A DNA stretch of 64,000 nucleotides from Zygnema circumcarinatum (Eukaryota; Streptophyta; Zygnematophyceae; Zygnematales; Zygnemataceae): NCBI GenBank assembly GCA_037447605.1, contig CM074818.1, positions 1,873,204 to 1,937,203 on the forward strand, written 5' to 3'. A model generated the notes under the pieces. The model had not been told where the DNA came from, searched no databases, and was given only the letters and a program-made list of their open reading frames with translations. The translations under genes and the position numbers were made by a program. This document shows positions 31,326 through 41,340 of the stretch, one piece after another; within the stretch, counting starts at the first letter, position 1; every line of letters starts with the position of its first letter.

Positions 31326-34300
31326 ATGGCTTCCTTAAGATGCCACCCACGCATACATCTCTCTCTGCTCCTGCTGGCAATCCTCTTCAGGTGCATGGAT
31401 GCATCTGAAGGGAAGCAGAAGGGAGCAGCAGCAGGAGGAGGGCCCCTAAAGGGAGGGGCTTCCTCGCCCCCTCCTTCAGCAAACGCAACTGATGCAGGTC
31501 TCTCTCCACCAAATCCTCTCTCTCTCTCTCTCTCTCTCTCTTCCCCTAAAAATGAACCTTCTGAATCCGTCATGTTCCGCCGAAAGCTTCGTACTGAGAA
31601 AACGAAAAAGACGAAGCAGTCAAAGGCACCTTCAACGAGAAAGACTAACGTGCAGCTTGCGGTACCTTTGAATGCAGTGAAGGAAGGGGGAGGAGGAGGA
31701 GGTCCTGCAGGCAATGGGACGGTGGAAAGCTCTGCGGGACCTCCTCCCGTAACGCTACAGAACTCGACATTGACTCCGCTAATGAATGAAACTATGAACG
31801 CTTCAAATACCACTGTGAATGCAACGGCGGGACAGGGAGTGGGAGAGCCAGGGAAGAATGTGACTGCTCCGAAAGCTGCTCCGAAAGCTGCTCCGAAAGC
31901 ATCGCCGAAAGCGTCTCCGAAAGCTGCTCCGAAAGCATCTCCGAAAGCATCTCCGAAAGCTGCTCCGAAAGTTGCTCCGAAAGCTGCTCCGAAAGCATCT
32001 CCGAAAGCTGCTCCGAAAGCTGCTCCGAAAGCTGCTCCGAAAGCTGCTTCTGCGTCTGCTGTGAATGTAACGAAGAATGTGACTTCATCAGTGGAGATAC
32101 CAGGAAATTCATCAGTACTAGGTGCAGGAGTGAATGCATCGAGCAGCGATGGAGGAGGAGGAGAGATTGGAGCGGAGACAGAGAACGCTAATGTCACTTT
32201 CGAGGGGAGTAACTCAACCGTTGTAGGGGAAAATGCGTTTTCTGGAAATGCAACAACAAGCAATACGACCTTGGAGGGGGTTGGAGTGAACGGATCTTCC
32301 CTCTTATTGAGCGCGAACGTTTCCTCGCCTTCAGAAAGTGGGGCGGAGGCTTCGACTAGTGCAGGAGGGAAGGGAGGGAGTGCTTCAAAAGGTGGAGCAG
32401 GAAGCAAAGAAGGGAGTGCCCCTAGCAATGCAGGAAAAGGAGGAAACGGAAAAACACCGGCTGGAGCAGAAGCAAAGGGGGAGGAACTTGCAGGAGTGAA
32501 TCTCTCAACACTTGGAAGGGAGGAAGGTGGTAAGAGAACATTGGCAAGTGCAGGAGGGAGTGATCTCCCAACCCCAGAGATAAATGGGTCTGCCAGTCTG
32601 GAATTAGAAAATTTGGAACCCGAAAAGGGGGTGGATCCCACGCTTGAATCGCAGCCTGCAACGAATTTGCCAATAGCGGTAGAGGAGAATGAGGGAGTGG
32701 ATGTATCCCCTGGGAATTCAAAGTCGGGCTTGGAAGGTGCGGGGGTGAAAGTGTCTGAAGAGGACCAAGTGGGAACTACATCGACAGTCACAGACGAGAG
32801 TATTCCAGGAGTAGGAGAAAATGAGAAGGAGAAGGGAGTTGGAGAAGAAGAATCGACCTCTTTGGCAGGGACTGGTTCGACGACAGGAGTGGATAGCGAG
32901 GAGATTGGAGCTGGTGGGGTGGGAGAGGGAAGTGAAGGAGTTGTGCAGAACGAGATATCTGAAGGGGATGATACAAAAGTAACTGCATCCACTAGCACAG
33001 AAGGCAGCCGTCCTGAAGTCGGTTTGGGGGAGGGTGAGGGTGGTGGAAGTGCAGTAAACAAGGAAGAAGAGGGAGGTTCAGAAGCGTTGGAAGGAAAGAA
33101 ATCGGAAGGTAGTGCTCTAGAGGAAGGAGTGAGTAGTGAGGGCGCATCAAACCAGGAAGTCGAGGTTGGAGGTTCGCAAGCGTTGGAAGAGAAGAAATCG
33201 GAGGGTATGGAAGCAGCAGACCCTACACCTGTGAAAAAGAAAAAGAAGTCTTCAGGGTTCATGAGTTGGTTTGGATTGGGAAAGAAGGAAGAGCCGGAGG
33301 AGAGAGAGGAGAGCGATCCAGTTAACTCTGAGGAGAAGAAGGAGGGAGCGGAGAATATAGAGAGCGGAACGAGTCAAGATTCGGAAGCAGCCTCAGGTCA
33401 GCAATTAAGCCAGCCGTTGGGAGAGACAGGTGAAGCTGCTGAGGAAGGAGGGATTGCTTCAAATGAAGGAGAAGGAGGCGATTCTGGGGTAAAGGAGGAG
33501 CCAAAGGAAGAGCTGAAGGAGCCATCCGAGGAGGGAGACGCAAAGGAGACTGCTGGGAATGGAGAGGAAGAAACTCCTGCGCGGCCTTCCGAAGATGCCT
33601 TTGGGAACGGTTTTCAATTTCAACAAAAAGCCGACGACAGTATGGAAACGGCGGCGAAGCCTCAAAAGAGAGGAGGATATACGACAGAGGAAGAGGAAAG
33701 GGAGACAGCGAGGGAGGGAGAGAGGGGGGTCTCGAGGAGGACGAGGAAAACAAGGAGGGAGGACGTTGGAGGTGATGACAGACGGGAGGACGAAGCTTTT
33801 GGTGACAATGGGAGGCGGGCAGGGTTCAATGCATGGGAAGGGAAGGAGAGAGGAACTGAAAGCCGGGCAGTGGGAGAAAGGACTAGAACTAATGCATGGA
33901 AAAGGGGCAATGCAGACGATGGTGGCTATGGAGGAGAGAAGTTTGACAGATTTGAGAATGGAAGAAGTGCATTTGACAGCAGGGAGAGGGAGGAAGGTTG
34001 GGGAGGAAGCCAGACAACTGTGAAGAGGAGGCCTTATACAGAGGGAAGGAGTGGAAGTGGTGCGCGAGGTTATAATTCACGTAGGGGTGGGAATGGAGAG
34101 GACTATGACGACGATGGTTTCGCAGGCGGACGCACTAAAAGGTCCCAACAATGGGTGAGAGAGACTGAGGGGAGGAATGGGATTGGAGGGGAGGAAGAAG
34201 AAGAGGAGAGGTTCAGGGGTTCAAATACGAGAAAGGAAAGGACCTGGGGAACCGGAGCAGGTGTGAACGGGGAGGAGGATGGCGATGGAGGATATGAACA

Positions 34301-36515
34301 GCCACGGAAAAAAGGGAGCTTCGGGACATATGGTTTAGGAAAGTGGGGAAGGACCCGGAGGAGACAGAGTACTAGGAATGATGGGAGCGGCTGGAAGGAT
34401 GCGGGAGGGTGGGAGGGAAGAGAGAGCAGTGAAAGGGGAGGAGAAGGAATGTATACACGCAGTAGAACACGGAACGGTGGAAATGATGAGTTTGTGGGAG
34501 GTGGGCGGGTGAGGGAGAGGGAGGGAGAGGAGGCGGAAGTGATGCCGAGAACGAGGGGCTATGGAGGAGGTTGGAGTAAGAAAGGAGGTGCAGCCGGGTT
34601 GGAGAGGACAGAGACGAAGAGGAATTGGAAGGAGGAAGATGGGTTGGAGGCAGAAGATGAGGGAGAGAGGGAGAGGGAGACTAGGAGAGCAGGTGTGGAC
34701 AGGGAGGAGGAAAAGGAGTCGGTGCCGTACAAGAGGAGTAGGAAGGAGGGATGGGGAAGCAGTCTTAATGGAGGTGATAGGGAAGAGAGAGGAGGGGTTA
34801 ATGGAGGGAAGCAGTGGGGGGCGAAGGAGGGGAGGTATGGAGGGGGTGTGAGAGGAGCTGGAGCACGAACAGAGAGCGAATGGACAGAAGGTGACAGGAG
34901 CGAGGAGGCGGGAGAAGAGCCTAGACATGGGCCATATCGAAAGAGGAGAGATCAGGATGCTCAGAACGATAAGGGAAATAGCGATGAGGAGGATGATTTT
35001 GGTACTAGCAAGCGGAAAAGGAGTAGTTCTGAAGAGTTTGGTACGAGAAAGTCACAGGGAATGGGGAGAGGAGCAGAAATAGGAGGAGGTGAAGTAGGAG
35101 GAGGAGAGGAAGGAGGACGAGGGTCTGCTGTAGGAACTGAGTGGACCAGAGTCAAGGAAGAGAGTGAGTCGAAGTTTGATCGTGGGAGTGAGAAAGTGGG
35201 GGAGGGGGGGGAGGTAACGAGTGAAGGAAACGATACGGAGGGAGCGGGAACTGCCAAATGGGGGTCTGGGAAGGATCAGAATGCTATGGGAGGAGATGAA
35301 TGGGGCAGAGCGAAAAAAGATAGCGATTCGAAATTTGATGGTGAGACTGGATTGGCGAGTGAGAGAGGTAAGCTGGAAGGAAGTGTAGCCAGTGAAGAAG
35401 GAGATAGAGATCTTGGGGGAACTGCAAAGTGGGGCTATGGGAAGAAGGTCGATAAGCAGGAAGATGAAAATTTTGGCGGTCCGGGGAAGGCTGAGAGTAT
35501 TAGTGGAACAAGTGATAAGTGGGGAGGTATGTTGAAAAACAGGGATAGTAATGAAGGAGATGAGGGAGAATCGGACCCAGTAGTAAACGAATTGGAAAAA
35601 AGTTCTCGCGAAAAGCCAGATGTTACTGAAGATGATAGTACTGAAATGGGGAGTACGTTTGGAGGAAAACCCAAATTCTCAGGAGGGTTTGACATGTCTG
35701 GAAGCTTGAGGGGTAGAAAGACGGATAATGCGGAAGAGGGTTTCTCAGCGATAGGTCTGGAGAACGGAGAGGGAGGAGGTGGGAGTGCTGAAACTTCCTT
35801 TAAGAGAGGTGAGTTCAGCAAGGAAGGAGTGACAGAAGATGCAAGTTCAGATGGAGTGAGAGAAAGGGAAGGGGTTCGAGGAGGCTCCGGGAGTGAGGGA
35901 GAGGAGGAGGGAGAGAGGAGTCCTGGATTCAGCAAGAGAGGGCAGACAGGGGATGGGGAGTCGGATGGGGATAAAGAGAACGAAGGTGAGGGAGATTCAG
36001 AGTTTGGGGGCACCAAAAATTTTCCATCTAAACGGGGAGGTGAGGGGGGAGGCCAAGGCTCTTGGAGTAGAGGAGAGAATTCAGACATGGGTAACACAAA
36101 TGCAACGGATGAAGAGAGAGGGGATGACGAGACTGGAGTTAATGGAGAGTCAGAGGAAGTAGGAGTGAAGAAAGAGAGCGGGTTTGGAACTGGGACGGAG
36201 TTTGGAACAATGACTGGATCTGAGAACGGAACTGAGACACGGAAAAGGAACAGCTGGGAGAGTCAAAGTGATGAGAATGAGGATGATGGGATGGAGGGAA
36301 ATCCGAGTCTGAATAAGACGGAGGAGGGCCATTCCAAATCTATGGATGATCTCATTTTAGAAGAAATTCCCAGTAACCTTTTTACGGAGCTCGCTATTGT
36401 GGGGAGGAGATTTGTGGCTACTCTGTTGTTTGCGGGTGTGAAGGTACAGTTCCTCATCCTAACCGGAGAAAAACTTGATTTCACTTTAGCTTCGGTGTCG
36501 ATTGCCGTTTTTTGA
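31326..36515 (+). CDS. Very large secreted low-complexity, sequon-rich protein
   Basis: A single 5,190 bp open frame (1,729 codons) without a stop. The N-terminus is a clear signal peptide (hydrophobic LSLLLLAILF core, residues about 12-21). Residues ~180-240 are a tandem APKA/SPKA/SPKAAPK repeat of about 20 three-residue units. N-glycosylation sequons (NGT, NST, NET, NTT, NAT, NVT, NAS) crowd residues ~130-430, before a switch to Glu/Gly/Ser-rich sequence. A Lys patch with SSGFMSWFGLGKK lies near 640, followed by a long Gly/Arg/Glu-rich half. The C-terminal ~60 residues are hydrophobic. The design recalls wall or mucilage glycoproteins, which is inference. At 36444 a GTACAG donor after an in-phase AAG and a TTTAG at 36489 could remove a 46 bp intron and give a different tail ending at 36711. 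I do not recognise a family. Confidence 0.7.
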   Translation: MASLRCHPRIHLSLLLLAILFRCMDASEGKQKGAAAGGGPLKGGASSPPPSANATDAGLSPPNPLSLSLSLSSPKNEPSESVMFRRKLRTEKTKKTKQSKAPSTRKTNVQLAVPLNAVKEGGGGGGPAGNGTVESSAGPPPVTLQNSTLTPLMNETMNASNTTVNATAGQGVGEPGKNVTAPKAAPKAAPKASPKASPKAAPKASPKASPKAAPKVAPKAAPKASPKAAPKAAPKAAPKAASASAVNVTKNVTSSVEIPGNSSVLGAGVNASSSDGGGGEIGAETENANVTFEGSNSTVVGENAFSGNATTSNTTLEGVGVNGSSLLLSANVSSPSESGAEASTSAGGKGGSASKGGAGSKEGSAPSNAGKGGNGKTPAGAEAKGEELAGVNLSTLGREEGGKRTLASAGGSDLPTPEINGSASLELENLEPEKGVDPTLESQPATNLPIAVEENEGVDVSPGNSKSGLEGAGVKVSEEDQVGTTSTVTDESIPGVGENEKEKGVGEEESTSLAGTGSTTGVDSEEIGAGGVGEGSEGVVQNEISEGDDTKVTASTSTEGSRPEVGLGEGEGGGSAVNKEEEGGSEALEGKKSEGSALEEGVSSEGASNQEVEVGGSQALEEKKSEGMEAADPTPVKKKKKSSGFMSWFGLGKKEEPEEREESDPVNSEEKKEGAENIESGTSQDSEAASGQQLSQPLGETGEAAEEGGIASNEGEGGDSGVKEEPKEELKEPSEEGDAKETAGNGEEETPARPSEDAFGNGFQFQQKADDSMETAAKPQKRGGYTTEEEERETAREGERGVSRRTRKTRREDVGGDDRREDEAFGDNGRRAGFNAWEGKERGTESRAVGERTRTNAWKRGNADDGGYGGEKFDRFENGRSAFDSREREEGWGGSQTTVKRRPYTEGRSGSGARGYNSRRGGNGEDYDDDGFAGGRTKRSQQWVRETEGRNGIGGEEEEEERFRGSNTRKERTWGTGAGVNGEEDGDGGYEQPRKKGSFGTYGLGKWGRTRRRQSTRNDGSGWKDAGGWEGRESSERGGEGMYTRSRTRNGGNDEFVGGGRVREREGEEAEVMPRTRGYGGGWSKKGGAAGLERTETKRNWKEEDGLEAEDEGERERETRRAGVDREEEKESVPYKRSRKEGWGSSLNGGDREERGGVNGGKQWGAKEGRYGGGVRGAGARTESEWTEGDRSEEAGEEPRHGPYRKRRDQDAQNDKGNSDEEDDFGTSKRKRSSSEEFGTRKSQGMGRGAEIGGGEVGGGEEGGRGSAVGTEWTRVKEESESKFDRGSEKVGEGGEVTSEGNDTEGAGTAKWGSGKDQNAMGGDEWGRAKKDSDSKFDGETGLASERGKLEGSVASEEGDRDLGGTAKWGYGKKVDKQEDENFGGPGKAESISGTSDKWGGMLKNRDSNEGDEGESDPVVNELEKSSREKPDVTEDDSTEMGSTFGGKPKFSGGFDMSGSLRGRKTDNAEEGFSAIGLENGEGGGGSAETSFKRGEFSKEGVTEDASSDGVREREGVRGGSGSEGEEEGERSPGFSKRGQTGDGESDGDKENEGEGDSEFGGTKNFPSKRGGEGGGQGSWSRGENSDMGNTNATDEERGDDETGVNGESEEVGVKKESGFGTGTEFGTMTGSENGTETRKRNSWESQSDENEDDGMEGNPSLNKTEEGHSKSMDDLILEEIPSNLFTELAIVGRRFVATLLFAGVKVQFLILTGEKLDFTLASVSIAVF

Positions 36516-36753
36516 GAGAGAAAGAGACAGAGGGGGGGAGAGAGAACGAGAGAGAGAAAGCCAGAGAGAGAGAGAGAGAGAGTGCGAGACAGAGAGAGGG
36601 AGAGAGAGATGGGGGCCATTCGCTACGATTTTGTCCATACTCTTGACTTCACTTCTTGCCCATCGAATCGCTCAACCGTTGACTCGTTCCCGTTTAACTG
36701 TTGAACTGTAACAGAACAACATAAAGACGCACTGGCACCCCCAACTGGAAGAA

Positions 36754-37683
36754 ATGGCAGCTTCCGGCCACAAAACAGTGGAGTCAACTACCGCCTCTTT
36801 GAAGACTCTCTTTGTCCCCTACCTCGGCCTCAGCTACTCCCCTCTCTTTGCCACCATGGTTTCCTACACTCTCTTTCTGGGAAGCCTAGTCTTAGCCATA
36901 GCTGCATCCATGAAGATGCATCCCTCTCTCTCAGTCCGTTCTGGGCTCCTTTTCTGCCATCTCTTCATGGCCATATACTCCCTCTCTCTCTTTGTCACAT
37001 GCATCATCATCAATGGGGAGCCAATGGCAGCTCTGCATCAGGTGGCGGAAGTGAACTTTCTCGTGCTGCAGGAGGTGCAGGCGACTTTCTTTGTGGGATA
37101 CTTCTTGATGAAGGTGAGCAGGAGAGAGTCAGAGAGTGAGAGAGGGAGGGGAAAGAGAGAGAGAGAGGCCTCCCATGTGGCGTAATTGAGTTGAATTTGG
37201 TTGGTTCGGTTTGGTTTGGTTTGACTTTAGTTCAGCTTGGTTTCGTTTAGTTTGGATTCAGTTTTTGGCAGTATTGGTTCTTCTTCACTTATCCTTGAAC
37301 CCTGAGAACCCCAAAAATCTCGACTGCCCAAAATCCTAGTGGTTTGTACAGCCCTAGACCCAACCCTAAACCCTGGCGCCCTTGTACGGGCCTCCTCCTT
37401 TCCTCGTGGTTTGCAGCTTCTCCCGGTGGTGGTATCCGCCCGAAACGAGGCCTTGGAGCCCTTTCCTCGTTGGTTTCCCTCCGTGGAGTTGGCAGCCATT
37501 TCGGGGGTCGGCCTGCACTACTACCTTTTTGTCTTTAGCAGAGCGATGCTAAATTCGAGGCCTATGATTGGCTGGTTCTCTTACATGATGTACACACTCG
37601 TGTTTGGAACCATCTACTTTACATCGCGGATGTTGAGGGATGAGAAGTGGGAGGGAGGGGAGACGGGGGGAAAGGACTTGTGA
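36754..37683 (+). CDS. Small multipass membrane protein, two exons
   Basis: Exon 1 is 36754-37113 and exon 2 is 37417-37683; they join in phase 0 (AAG/GTGAGC ... TTGCAG/CTT), giving 208 residues. Hydrophobic segments occur at about residues 28-50 (FATMVSYTLFLGSLVLAI), 65-85 (LLFCHLFMAIYSLSLFV) and 105-118, and in exon 2 (AAISGVGLHYYLFVFSR and WFSYMMYTLVFGTIYF). The tail is Gly/Glu-rich. The pattern suggests four to five membrane helices. No family recognised. It follows the large secreted frame by about 240 bp in the same direction but has its own ATG. Confidence 0.6.
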
Positions 37684-38392
37684 TGGGAGTAGGAGGGAGG
37701 GAGGGAGGGAGGGAGGAGAGTTAGGGAGAGTTAGGGAGTAGGGATTAGAGTTTGGAGATTAGAGGCGTTGGGGTGTTGAGGGTTTAGGGTTCAAGATCCT
37801 GTTTGGGAGTTTGAAGGGTGAAGGGGATGGAGAAGGTTATAAGGTGCGATGAGAATTGGAGGGAGACTTGGAAGTTCTGTATGTCAGTTACATGAAGCTT
37901 TTGTCTTCACAAGGGATGGGTGAAAAAGCTGAGTTTTGAAACTGTTTCTCCATAAGTTTATTACTTTTGCAGTTCATTTAAAGCATGGCGAGTGAGAACT
38001 TTGTCATCGCACTCGTTTCTCGTTTTTCAAGCCCTTCATCTTCAGAGAGCAAATGTCTGGAAAGCATTAAGGACCAGTTCAGAGCAAGGTTCGTTATGGC
38101 TTCAATGCCTGAAACACCATGACTGAAAAGAAACTGAAATTCTTGATTGCGCCAAGGAAGCATTTCCCCCATTGACCCATGACCATTTTCCCAAACCATG
38201 CAGAGATGTAGGACATCTACAAATGCCTCTTTTCATCACGCCGCTTGTTCCAAAAAACAGAAGGCAACTAAAGTACAGCAAAAGGATTGTCAATCTTCAC
38301 TCACGCTCAGTCACCTAAGCACCATCCATTACACAGCAGTTAATCCATTGGTAGGACCCAACTTAACACTGTATCTCCTTACCCTCTTTAGG
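37684..38392. other. Intergenic or 5' region of an unresolved gene
   Basis: A short frame starts at ATG 37985 (MASENFVIALVSRF..., 46 codons) and could be a first exon for the candidate exon at 38393-38512, but no good donor is visible. Tandem gaggg repeats lie at 37688-37720. Confidence 0.3.
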
Positions 38393-38512
38393 ACCAAAAA
38401 AAACCTGGGATTTATGACGTCTCTCCTATCGATCACAGCATCCTTTGCGCATATCATAGAGCGCAGCTGCTAAGGAGATTGAAAGAGATTTGCTTTCAGG
38501 ACCTCATCCCGG
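38393..38512 (+). CDS. Candidate internal exon of unknown protein
   Basis: Bordered by CTCTTTAG and CCG/GTGAGT. The single open phase reads DQKKPGIYDVSPIDHS, then AQLLRRLKEICFQDLIP, which looks like real protein. Neighbouring exons were not found, and the downstream intron space is occupied by two DNA transposons. It could be an upstream exon of the NPH3 gene or of a separate gene. Confidence 0.35.
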
Positions 38513-38541
38513 TGAGTAGGAAAACTCAACATTTCTGCCTC

Positions 38542-38689
38542 GGAAATGTTGTCCCTTTTTTGTGCACTGGGAAGCTATGCACACACCTTTTTGGCTAGGG
38601 GCACATATTTTTTTACGGTCAGACTTCAGGGTTTCAATCGTACCAAAAAGGTGTGTATCTAGCAAAAAGAAGTGTGAATAATAGATTCC
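38542..38689. mobile_element. Small TIR element of the 'acacaccttttt' family, ~148 bp
   Basis: Inner arms acacacctttttgg (38581-38594) and ccaaaaaggtgtgt (38643-38656) are perfect inverted repeats, and the outer arms match imperfectly (ggaaat... / ...gattcc). The ends and the AAAAAGGTGTG core resemble those of 49023-50040 and 63002-63145. No clear target duplication was seen. Confidence 0.5.
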
Positions 38690-38847
38690 TTTCTGGAAAC
38701 CTCCAGAGCTCGGTCACCTCCTATTGGTTGCTTCGTCCTTCACACGCCCGAAACGCATTTTTTGTGGTATGTCGCGCGCTGATTGGCCGGGCATACTCCG
38801 CACGTGCGGGCACGTGCGCGTCAGCCAATCGCGGCGCATGCATGCGC

Positions 38848-39303
38848 ACCGGCGGTAGGGTTGGGGGCACGGTCCCCCTCCGACCCGTGCCCAGGGGCAC
38901 GTGCCCCCCCCCCCTTGGGGGGGGGGCATGCCCCTTTTTCGTGCCCCGTGACGTGACTGCATTGAGCAATTCAAATCGGCCCCAAAAAGAATATAATATT
39001 TTAAAAACGGTACGGATGAAGGTACGGAAAGTACAGATGAATGTACTAAACGTACGGATCAAGGTACAAATGTACGAAAAATATGAAAAGTACGGACAGT
39101 ACTCAACACAACAATCGTCACCGGCCCGGGCCCGGTCGTACGAGGTAAGCGTCACGTGACAGGGGGCACGGGGGGGCACGAAATATATGGGGAAAATTTT
39201 TGGAGGCGTGCCCCGGGCACGGACGGTCAAAAATGGGGGGCATGCCCCCCCCCCGGGCATGCCCGTGCCCCCGTGCCCCCAACCGGCCAACCCTAACCGG
39301 CGG
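38848..39303. mobile_element. hAT-like non-autonomous element, 440 bp, with 8 bp TSD (copy A)
   Basis: The element spans 38856-39295. The left end starts tagggttgggggcacgg; the right end is its reverse complement with an 8 bp insertion. Perfect 8 bp duplication accggcgg at 38848-38855 and 39296-39303. TAGGGTTGG-type ends and an 8 bp duplication are hallmarks of hAT elements. The interior holds long facing C and G runs (38900-38930), several cacgtg/gcatgc palindromes and tacgga words, but no open frame for a transposase. It is the empty-site paralogue of copy B. Confidence 0.9.
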
Positions 39304-39609
39304 GCGGTGTGAATTCATTCATGCAGGGACTGAAGGGAGGAGGGAAGGGTCAGAGTTGGGATTTCTTTGGGCTAAATTTTTTTAGAAAGCTGCTGAGACT
39401 CGCGGAGGGCGTCTCTGAAGGAAGGATTTGAGGAAGGGCAGGAGATCAGTTAGTCGGAAATTCGGGACAGAAAAGTAATTTGAAAGGGTGGAGAGAGGGG
39501 TGTGAGAGAGAGAGAGAGAGGAGAAAGAGGAGGGAAATACGACGAATTTTTTTCCGCGGAGAAGGATTTGCTTATTTCTCGACGTAAGTGTCTTGAACCC
39601 ACGCCTCTC

Positions 39610-39669
<60 letters not shown>

Positions 39670-40245
39670 TTTCTCTCTCTCTCTCTCTCTCACTGACACG
39701 TGGCCTTCCTCTTCGCATTTGCAGCAGCTTTTTGCATCTCCCTTTTGTAACCTTTTTTTCCTCTTTCATTTACCGCTGGTCAGTCCTTCCTGCTCTCATT
39801 TCTTGTAATTCATATTGTGAAAAATTTCAGCATAGACGCTAGTGTTAAAGGCACTGCTCGGAAGTAGGGCTGACGTCCCAATGTCAGCATTTTTCCTTCC
39901 CGTAGATGCTTGCATACTTCCTTTTGTATTCTATAACAAAAATTGAAATAAAGTACTTACTTAAGTAATTACTATTTCTTTCTCCTAGTGCAGCTTGCAG
40001 CTTTCCCCCCTAAATGGCTTCCCTTCGCCCTTGCTCGGCTGCCATGGCCTTTCCTGGGTCGCCATGGGCCCAATATCGCAATTCGGGGCAATATCACGAT
40101 GTGCGCGTTCTCGTCGACGGCCAAACCTTTCTGCTTCATCGCATGGTCTTAGCCTCACGGATAAAAAAGTTAGGTCCTTCTTTGGAGGCAGCCATGCCTG
40201 TGGAGTTGAAGCTCGACCACCTTCCGGGCGGGGCAGAGGCGTTCC

Positions 40246-41057
40246 TGTTGAAACGGTGCCCCCTGACCTGCTGGAGGATGCCTCTGATGAGGACATCTCT
40301 CCACGCCTAGGACTAGGAGACGCCACCTTTGCGGAAGCACAAGATCTCACTCACAAAGCTTAAAACAGCCCCAAGCAAAGAATGAAAGACAGAACAGAAA
40401 GAAATGAATTAAGAGAAAGCACAACGGCCTAAAACTCTTAAATTCAGATTGAAGTACAAGCGTGCAGCAAGAGCCCCTCCCCTGCACCTCTACTCCACTA
40501 CAAGACTACCACCCTCAAGCTGTGAGGCTCCACCACATTCCGGCAAGCTACACCTACTGCTTCTCGCAGTCTACACTCAGGGTTAAGTCTCAAAGTTCTC
40601 CCTCTTAACTTATACTTCGCCCAAAGCAACAACCATGGGCGACTACTAACCCCGCACTAGCACACACTAAGAGCGCACTAGCACACACTCAGCGCTGATT
40701 TCGCCACGCGTCTGCGCCTGCACGTCTGTCACGTCACGCGCCTTCTTTTCGCGCCTGTCACGTCACACGCCTTTAGTTGCGCGCCGCGCCACGTCACGCG
40801 CCCTTAGTTGCGCGCCGCGCCACGTCACATCACTCCGCGCCATTTCGAACTCCGTCGCCACAGCCGGCCGTTCACATTCGGTACGGACTCTTGTTCCGAC
40901 GGCCTCTCGTTACTCGCGCCTCCGGTGTCTTTATGCACACCTCTGAACTCCTAGCTTGACACTAGTTCGACCCTAGCTCTACCGCCTAGCCCTTCTAGAC
41001 TCCCAAACAAACACATGCACTCACTAACTATGTACCACTAACTAATGTACACTAACA
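40246..41057 (-). repeat. 3' LTR of copia element (812 bp)
   Basis: Same length as the other LTR, and no difference was seen by eye. It contains repeated cacgtcac and ttagttgcgcgccgcgcc words (40690-40830) that may be promoter elements. Confidence 0.95.
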
Positions 41058-41072
41058 CTCCCCCTCTTGGTA
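41058..41072 (-). other. Polypurine tract next to 3' LTR
   Basis: Plus strand ctccccctcttgg immediately inside the LTR; on the coding strand it is a purine run (ccaagagggggag) abutting the 3' LTR, the normal plus-strand primer position. Confidence 0.85.
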
Positions 41073-41340
41073 CTTAGTTCCTTTGAGGCCCCAATCCTAA
41101 GAGCATGCTGTTTTTCCACAACGTCTCTCCATTGACCCCTTTTGTGAGCATGTCTGTTTGGTCTTTTCGTGCCAACGCAGCTCTGGCGATTCTTCCTTGA
41201 CTCCTACAAGCTCACGCCTGAAGTAATCTTGAATTCTTATGTGCTTTGACCTCTTGTGAAAAACTGGATTTTGCATCAAAGTCATTGAGGGCCCAGTTAT
41301 CTGTAAGCGGTGCAAGGGAGTTTGGGGCCTCTCACACTCT

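Noticed and set aside
31268-33262. 664-codon open frame on the minus strand
   Set aside because: It is antisense to the better frame at 31326-36515; its Ser/Pro/Phe-rich content is the mirror of the Gly/Glu/Lys codons there, and it lacks a signal or domain.
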